Of a stretch of 64,000 nucleotides of DNA, positions 57,591-64,000 are shown piece by piece (the first letter of the stretch is position 1; every line of letters starts with the position of its first letter). The DNA lies in assembly GCA_017893485.1 (NCBI GenBank), contig CM030364.1, positions 42,340,109 through 42,404,108 of the forward strand, read 5' to 3'. The notes under the pieces were generated by a model, which saw only the letters and a list, made by a program, of their open reading frames with translations, did no database searches and was not told where the DNA came from. The translations under genes and the position numbers were made by a program. Source of the DNA: Hemerocallis citrina. Its lineage: Eukaryota > Streptophyta > Magnoliopsida > Asparagales > Asphodelaceae.

Positions 57591-59122
57591 GCTACATGGA
57601 TAGCAACCCGGAGGGAGCTAGATGAAGAGATCAGGCAGGCAGGCATCGAAGTGGTTACACAACACATAAGTGCAGTTCTGGCACAGTTGGTGTTACAACC
57701 AAGCTTGGATGAGCGAGTGAAAGAGGTTCAGACCAAAGATCCAGAGATGGAAGACATGAAGAAGCAAGTGAATGAAGGAAAATTGGCGGAATTCAGTATA
57801 AGAGAAGGTTCACTATGGTTGGGTAACCGACTATGTGTACCAAAGGATGAGGAGTTGAGGGAAGACATCATGAAGGAAGCTCACTCCACATTACTCACGA
57901 TTCACCCCGGAAGCACCAAGATGTATCGCGATGTGAAGCAACACTATTGGTGGTCAGGGATGAAGCGAGATATAGCAGAGTTTATCGCCAAATGTTTGAC
58001 ATGCCAACAAGTTAAGGCCGAAAACCATAAACCAGGAGGATTGTTACAGCCTTTACCCATCCTAAAAGGGAAATGGGAGAACATCAGAATGAATTTTATC
58101 ACTGGGTTACCCAAGAGCCCTAAAGGAAGTGACTCAATATGGGTGATTGTGGATCGATTGACCAAGTCAGCACATTTTCTTCCAGTAAAGACGACCTGGA
58201 CAGTCGAGAAGTTGGCCGAGGTCTACATTGAGAACATAGTAAAGCTACATGGAGTGCCAGTGTCGATAGTATCCGACCGAGATGCAAAATTTACGTCTCG
58301 ATTCTGGCGAAGTCTACAGTCAGCATTGGGAACTAGAACAGACTTCAGCACAGCCTTTCACCCTCAGACGGATGGACAGACAGAGAGAGTGAGATTCTCG
58401 AGGACATGTTACGGGCATGCATTTTGGACTTCGGAGGAAGTTGGAAAAAATACTTAGCCTTGGTAGAGTTTTCTTATAATAACAGCTATCAGGCAAGTAT
58501 TGGCATGGCTCCGTATGAAGCTTTGTATGGACGAAGATGCAGGACGCCGATTTGTTGGTTCGAGGTAGGAGAGCGGCAGATGTATGGACCAGAAATCGTG
58601 CAACAGACGTCGGAGCAGATCGAGCTCATTCAGAAAAGGCTTCACGGAGCACAAAGCAGGCAAAAGAGCTATGCGGACAACCGCCGAAGAAAGTTGGAAT
58701 TTGAGGAAGGCGACTCCGTATTTCTCAAGATATCACCGACCAAAAGAGTTATCAGGTTTGGGAAAGGCGGGAAGTTAGCTCCGAGGTATATTGGACCATA
58801 CAAGATTCTGAAAAGGATTGGCAGGATGGCTTATAAGTTGGAGCTGCCGGGCGAGCTATCTCAAGGGCATGACATGTTCCACGTCTCTATGCTACGGAAG
58901 TATGTCCCAGATTCGAGCCAACGGTTGCCAGAGGTTCCGAAGGATTTACAGGTAGATCTTTCCTGTAGAGAGAAACCAGTCAGGATACTTGATCATCAGG
59001 ACAAGGTACTGAGGAACAAGGTTATCTCGATGGTCAAAGTTCTCTGGAGGAACCAGTTCGTGGAAGAAGCCACGTGGGAGCCGGAGAGCCGCATGAAGGC
59101 CTTATATCCGGATTTATTTTGA
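57591..59122 (+). pseudogene. Chromovirus integrase with C-terminal chromodomain
   Basis: Zinc region [20 protein letters not shown] with [14 protein letters not shown]. In the catalytic core the first Asp has changed: the usual MDFI reads MNFITGLP (near 58090). The second Asp (VSDRDAKF) and Glu (TDGQTERV) are present. A frameshift near 58385 moves to the frame ending 59122, which has a GPY/F-like GKLAPRYIGPYKILKRIGRM and a chromodomain-like end (VRILDHQDKVLRNKVI, VLWRNQFVEEATWEPES). Chromodomains are thought to steer integration to heterochromatin. Confidence 0.88.
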
Positions 59123-59167
59123 ATGTTTCTATGTTGTTTGTTGTTTTTCCTTCTCCCACTAAGGACA

Positions 59168-59201
59168 TTCTGGGGACAGAACGATTCTAAGGAGGGAGTG
59201 A
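59168..59201 (+). other. Hairpin and polypurine tract of the chromovirus
   Basis: After the pol stop, TTCTG-GGGA-CAGAA (59168-59181) forms a five-pair stem with a four-base loop. The tract CTAAGGAGGGAGTG follows at 59187-59200, directly before the TG of the 3' LTR. Position and loop match the equivalent sites in the two non-autonomous elements. Confidence 0.75.
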
Positions 59202-61566
59202 TGTAACACCCCGTTTTGTACTGTACCTGAATATATGCATATGTGTATGTATATTGTTACTATGCGTGCAATTGATTGTAGTATTATTGGGTCGATTTGT
59301 GACATCGTGGTGGATGGTTAGGATTACGGGACAGTTTTTGTGAGAGTTGCATCCCAAGGATGCACGAGAACGAGACGGACCGATACTAGTATAACAGCTA
59401 GTTTTCGGCACGACGCACATGCAAATATAACACGGTATGGTACCACAGTAAATATAGGTTGCGTGCGCTCGTTAAAACACGAGTCTCACACTCGTTGGAG
59501 CTCGTTAAGAGTTAAGTTGGGCAGCCAACATAACACACCCCAAACCAATGGGCTAAGCCATGGTTTTGAGGCCTACAAACCACCTATAGCCTAACCTACA
59601 CCCCCCCCCCCCCCCCCCCCCCCCCGTCTAATCCGGCCCACACACCTCCATTACCCTCATTTCCACTTCATTTTTCTCATTTGCTCTGGAATTTTCAGAA
59701 GAGAACACCCCAAAGAGAAGGAGGAGAGAAAAGAAGAAGGAAATGAAGGAGAAGGAGATTTCCAAGAAGAAGCTTGAAGAGATCCCTTCTACTACTACAA
59801 CCTAAGGTGGGAAGTTTCTTTAAACTTGAAATTCTTGTCTTTTAATCAAATTTGGTTGCATGCATGTGTGTTAGAATGCATAGGATTGCTTTTCTAAAGT
59901 TAGAAGTAGAAGTCAGAATGGAACTAGAGAAAGCTGGTTCGGAGTGCCATGTTGTGGATTTTTCCGAGAGCACAATATGTTGAATTAGACCACAAAATTA
60001 AAAGGGTTTGTTCATTTATGTGTTATGATCATACATGAATTATTTCAGATTTTTATATGATCATTTGATGTGCTAATAAAGTTGAGAAATGAATATGTGT
60101 CGTAAGGCAGACTCAGGAAAAGAAAAACAGAATGGTTGATATTGTAGGAATTTTCGTAATTTATTGAAGCATGATTTTGATCTGAAATTTTTACTCATTA
60201 TTTCTGAATGCATTATGATTATCTACAAAAGTCAGTGAATTATTTGGATGGTGTTAGAGGCATGAGAAAAATCTATCTATAATCAGTATCTGAGGTTGAA
60301 TTAAGAAAACTGGATGGTTTCTGAGATAACTTGCAGTAGCTATTACTCACTGAATAATTATAATTTTGACATGAGGTCTTTTGCATTATGTTGGGTATGA
60401 TGTCTAGTATCATCACCATAAATTTTGTGTCAATTGGACAAGTGTGCAATTTACTGTGATTTTGTGATTGAGCACTGTGCTGTTTTCATCCAGTTTTGAC
60501 ACTCTGTAAAGATTGGAAAATTGAGACCTGTTAGAGGCATATTTTGAGGATCATGACCCAGGAGAGAGTTGTAGGGGACACCTAGACCTTTCCAAAAAAA
60601 CTAATTTGAGGCAAATCCAGTAAACAGTGGAATTCTTATGATTTTTGTAAGACTGGACAGAGGACGATAATAGAGCTAAATGCTCTGAATTGGAGAGACC
60701 AATTGTGTAATGGGTGTATTGATGATAGATGAGTGTGTTAGGGTGACTTAATGGTGTAAATTGTACTCATGACCAACTAGAGAGTTGTTGAGGACACCCA
60801 CACCCTTCTACTGAAATTGAGTTGTGTCGTTCTGATGAACGAGTAGAATCTTGTCTTAATGGTAAGGTGTAGCCCGTGCACAGGAAGCACGCGGGTTGAA
60901 GCTTGAAAAGCTAATTTGAGGACTTAGATGGTTGAATCTAAGCTCCTGGTCAACTAGGTAGTTGTAGCCTAGGATCGAGCCCTTCCAGGTTGGGGCCATA
61001 CACTCCAATCGGAGTTGTATCGATAGAGTTATGACCATTTTGAGATTCGGGCAGAAACCCGTAGGTCGCTTAGTCTGGGGATTGGATTAAGGGTTGTGGA
61101 AGCATTTCTTTTCCTTGTGTGTGAGCTGAGTCGGTGACTCGTGTCTAGGGATGGTTGATTTCCCCAAGTGGGATGTGTGACTCGAGTTAGTCACTAGGGT
61201 AAAGGATACCCTGCACCTATCAAGCCTATATTTTTAGACTTCTGCCGAGCATAGGACGTCCGAGCATGCCAGTGAGTGGAGCTCACGGGGCAATTTTATA
61301 TTTATAGCCATGGTAGCGGCAGGCGTAGGCCATTTTGCTGGACGAGTCCAAGTCGGGGAAGTGGCGAACCGGACCGGTATCGCCAGGGGCCAGAGGCTGT
61401 TAGGCAAGTGTGGAAGCAGTTAATTCTTACCCAAAATAATTAGAGTAAGGTAGGGGTTAGAATGGTTTATTAGGGGGGTTGGGAAATTGCATTAGTCCTA
61501 GTAAACCATAGTCGGTGTTGTATCTTCCAGTCGTAGGGATACGTTCTCGGCCGCTCATGGATTGAG
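59202..61566 (+). repeat. 3' LTR of the chromovirus, interrupted
   Basis: This copy matches 51723-54107 with scattered differences, including the C25 run (59601-59625). It ends within CATGGATTGAG, where the next LTR begins. The remaining ~1 kb should lie beyond the window. Confidence 0.88.
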
Positions 61567-62307
61567 TGTAACGCCCCGAATCCCAAATACACTGAATTCG
61601 AGATGTTCTACAGGATCTTTTCACTTTCTTTAGTACAATTTTACAAGGAAATTTAAACTTTTTACTTTACATCAGAGTTTACATCAATATTACACTTTTC
61701 TTTTGCACAGCGGAAGTAAAATTTTACAACATTTAAATAAATGTACAACAACATGGTATAATCTTTAAGCATCCATTCTTCTTTAACCTTTAACATGCCA
61801 TTTACCTGCATATAAGACTGTGGGTACGTCAGTTTATTCAACCGACGATCATTATACACGGCCATCCTCTCTATGCCGGAAATAGTATAACTTAATTTTC
61901 CATATTTAGCAAACACAAACTTGTCACATTACAATTTAAGGGACTACCCTATTGATGTCGTGTTGTGATTGTGCACTTAATCCTTAATGCAATTATTTAT
62001 GTTACATGACACTAATGCACACTTGTTCGGAGTCTATGCATCCTATACTACATAGGTCCGAGGGCAAGCCTCTTAATCGTTCTTCATCTTTGTAGGGTTC
62101 AATCCCTCGTTATGACTTAATCTACTACTGTAACTACGGTAGTGTCTTAGATGATCAATGAGTGCAAGCACGTGTACAGAAACTGGAGGGGAATCCCACA
62201 TCATGTCACGACTCATCGTGAAGAACCTATGGACAATTCAGCCTCTTCATGGCACACGATCCTCATGCAGTCACCAAACATCCCACAAGTGTCACCACAG
62301 GGACGGT

Positions 62308-62453
62308 ACCCTGGAGCAGTATCCACGTCATGTCACGACGCATCGTGAAGAACCTGTGAAATACTCTCCGCCGCTACGGCACCCTGGAGCCGTATCCACG
62401 TCATGTCACGACTCATCGTGAAGAACCTGTGAAATACTCTCCGCCGCAAATCC
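62308..62453. repeat. Tandem repeat, 2 copies of 73 bp
   Basis: ACCCTGGAGC starts at 62308 and 62381. Both units contain CGTCATGTCACGAC, TCATCGTGAAGAACCTGTGA-type text and CTCTCCGCCGC. A partial copy (CATGTCACGACTCATCGTGA) lies at about 62203. It is inside the LTR. Confidence 0.85.
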
Positions 62454-62931
62454 GATGGCCTTCACTCGTGTTTTTCTCCTACTTTCATCACCTCTCCACT
62501 ATGTACTAATTATTAGAATCATGAATGAAAATCAAAGCTCTAGAGTTAGCCTCTCCACTCAACCGGACTTATTCATTTCATGTTCACATGACCAACCTTG
62601 GTCTTCTTTTCAATTTCATTTCATTTCCACTGCCGGGGGAGACTTAGCTACTCTTTTGTTCAATTTCTAATTCACAACTTCCAATTTGAGCGTTTCCAAT
62701 TCATGAATTCATTTTTCATTGCCTCAGCATATCATGTTCTTAATTTTCATTTTCATGTAATTCTTCATTCAAAGTATGACTCATTTCATGTAAATTTCTC
62801 AATTCAAACTATGATTCATTTCGTATAAGTTCATACAGCAATAAAAAGAGTTCATCAACATCAATCATAAAGTTCACAATCTTCAAAATAGACAGAAATA
62901 ATGTTCTCTGACATATCTAAACACTCTGGAC

Positions 62932-63679
62932 AGTCGACTTGGATCTCTTCCAGTCGACTTGTCCAGTCAATTCAAGTTCTTCTTAACCACTCGGGAGATT
63001 CGACTGCTGCACACGGCAGTCGGCTGTTCTGCAGTGTTCCAATTCAATTATCAATCACAGGACAGTCGCCTGTCGTTCAACACAGTCGCCTGTTCTGCAT
63101 AGTTCAATTATGTAATTTCTCAAGTTCTATACAGTCGACTGCTACACACATTCGGTCGACTGAACAGTTTAAAAATCTCAAATTAAGGAATCACACATCA
63201 TATTTTGTCACGCTATTCTTCAACAAGAATAATTCACATTTCGTGGTTATCACATTGTTCTCAAAATGAGAAGTACTAACGAATATTCATAGTTCATATT
63301 TCCATACATTTATGATGTCACTTCAATCTTTACTATACTAATCTTCTTCATTTCTAGTTCTTTTGTAAGGTATAATTTCCTAAAAATACACATATCAAAA
63401 TCATAGTTCTGATTACACCGTTTATCTTCAAATCACATTTTATTCCATGCAACAATTCCCAAATTTCCTTTAGAAAGTCTCATGTATTTTCAAAAAGAGT
63501 AGAACATTCGAGTTTATAAAAATGCATCAGTACCAGTTGACTTATACCATAGTAAGTCGACTGTTCAGAGGAAAACATCCATGATTTTAAGTAAATAATT
63601 TAAGCAAGAAGTCGACTTATAACAGCACCAGTCGACTTAAATGAGCATATAAGTAGACTTACAAGGTCCTAAGTCGACT
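62932..63679. promoter_or_regulatory. Paired AGTCGACT palindromes in the LARD-related LTR
   Basis: Exact AGTCGACT words are at 62932, 62952, 63133, 63555, 63610, 63630 and 63672. Near matches are at 62998, 63018, 63064, 63084, 63154, 63535 and 63652. They form seven pairs whose members start 20-21 bp apart. The first four pairs begin at 62932, 62998, 63064 and 63133, spacing 66, 66 and 69 bp. No other exact copy was noticed outside this LTR and the solo LTR at 22630-24319. The function is unknown. Confidence 0.6.
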
Positions 63680-64000
63680 TACCAGAACGTTTCTTTTCCG
63701 ACATTTCTCAACAATTAAAGCCACTGATCTCTTTATTAGCCAAGTTCACATTCATGGTTATAATTAATCCATATCAACTTAAATTTTTACTAATCCAATC
63801 ACATACAATTGCATAATCAATTCTTAGGTCAATTCTCCAATTAAGAGTGTACTCTTTTTCATGCATCATTTCTCAATATAATACTAGCATCATTTCTAAT
63901 CAGAAACAAAGAAAATCAAACCCACTATCATTCATTCATTCTAACAAGCATTTCTACTTTAGAAATATGGAGGATTTTACCCACCTTATATGGAGAGAAC

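Larger units (their letters stand above)
51723..61566 (+). mobile_element. Ty3/Gypsy chromovirus, Tekay/Del type, plus strand
   Basis: The element has a 3.4-kb 5' LTR, a PBS-like GGTATCAGAGC, a shortened gag, protease-RT-RNase H-integrase with a C-terminal chromodomain, a polypurine tract and a 3' LTR that is cut at 61566 by another LTR. Domain order, long LTRs and the end of pol fit the Tekay (Del) clade. Internal deletions, stops and frameshifts make it inactive. The LTRs differ at a few percent by eye, so it is much older than the LARD. It inserted into the 5' region of the Copia element. Confidence 0.85.
61567..64000 (-). mobile_element. LTR related to the LARD LTR, runs off the window
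   Basis: It starts TGTAACGCCCCGAATCCC inside the chromovirus LTR. The first ~550 bp share blocks with the LARD LTR, such as CAGGATCTTT..CACTT, CACAGCGGAAG, CTCTCTATGCCGG and GACACTAATGCACACTTGTT. After that the two diverge. By analogy the orientation is minus. It contains a 73-bp repeat (two copies, 62308-62453, with a third partial copy upstream) and paired AGTCGACT motifs at 62932-63679. Small plus-strand frames here are not genes. The right border is not in the window. Confidence 0.8.

Overview
This is a nuclear segment of a flowering plant, probably a eudicot. It holds one identifiable host gene buried in layered transposable elements. The evidence is spliced exons with plant-type intron borders, a plant-specific trypsin-like protein of the NARROW LEAF 1 (NAL1) family, and plant lineages of Ty3/Gypsy, Ty1/Copia and L1-type LINE elements. 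I cannot name the species.

Layout. 1-10075: the 3' part of a Tat-lineage Ty3/Gypsy retrotransposon (gag end, protease, RT, two RNase H domains, integrase, two tandem arrays, a decayed antisense gene, 3' LTR). It appears to lie inside an intron of the host gene. 10295-11957: the last two coding exons of a NAL1-like gene, plus strand. 13672-14286: a MITE of PIF/Harbinger type built from palindromic modules. 14589-21134: an essentially full-length but mutated L1-type LINE with a 15-bp target duplication. 21351-51722: one decayed Ty1/Copia element on the minus strand, split by at least four later insertions: a solo LTR (22630-24319, duplication TAGAG); a young LARD-like non-autonomous element with 4.2-kb LTRs (27310-37739, duplication CGTAC); a second non-autonomous element (38057 to about 47777) whose 3' LTR is itself split by a solo LTR (40723-44530, duplication ATTTT); and an oppositely oriented solo LTR (47798-51220). 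51723-61566: a Tekay/Del-type chromovirus with a damaged pol. Its 3' LTR is interrupted at 61567 by an LTR related to the LARD, which runs off the window.

How the parts relate. The only host coding function seen is the C-terminal part of the NAL1-like protein, including its GDSG catalytic-serine motif. Nothing else is an intact gene; every retroelement pol carries stops or frameshifts. The two non-autonomous LTR families share cis-acting signals with the chromovirus: a PBS matching initiator tRNA-Met, and a hairpin followed by a similar polypurine tract. This suggests that a Tekay-type element mobilised them.

The most interesting signals are: (i) a hairpin with compensatory base changes just upstream of the polypurine tract in three LTR families; (ii) a sense-strand 5' half of initiator tRNA-Met in the interior of both non-autonomous elements; (iii) paired AGTCGACT palindromes, 20-21 bp apart and repeating at about 66 bp, in two otherwise dissimilar LTRs; (iv) two tRNA-like A-box/B-box modules in each LARD LTR. 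All comparisons were made by eye; no alignment or database search was run.
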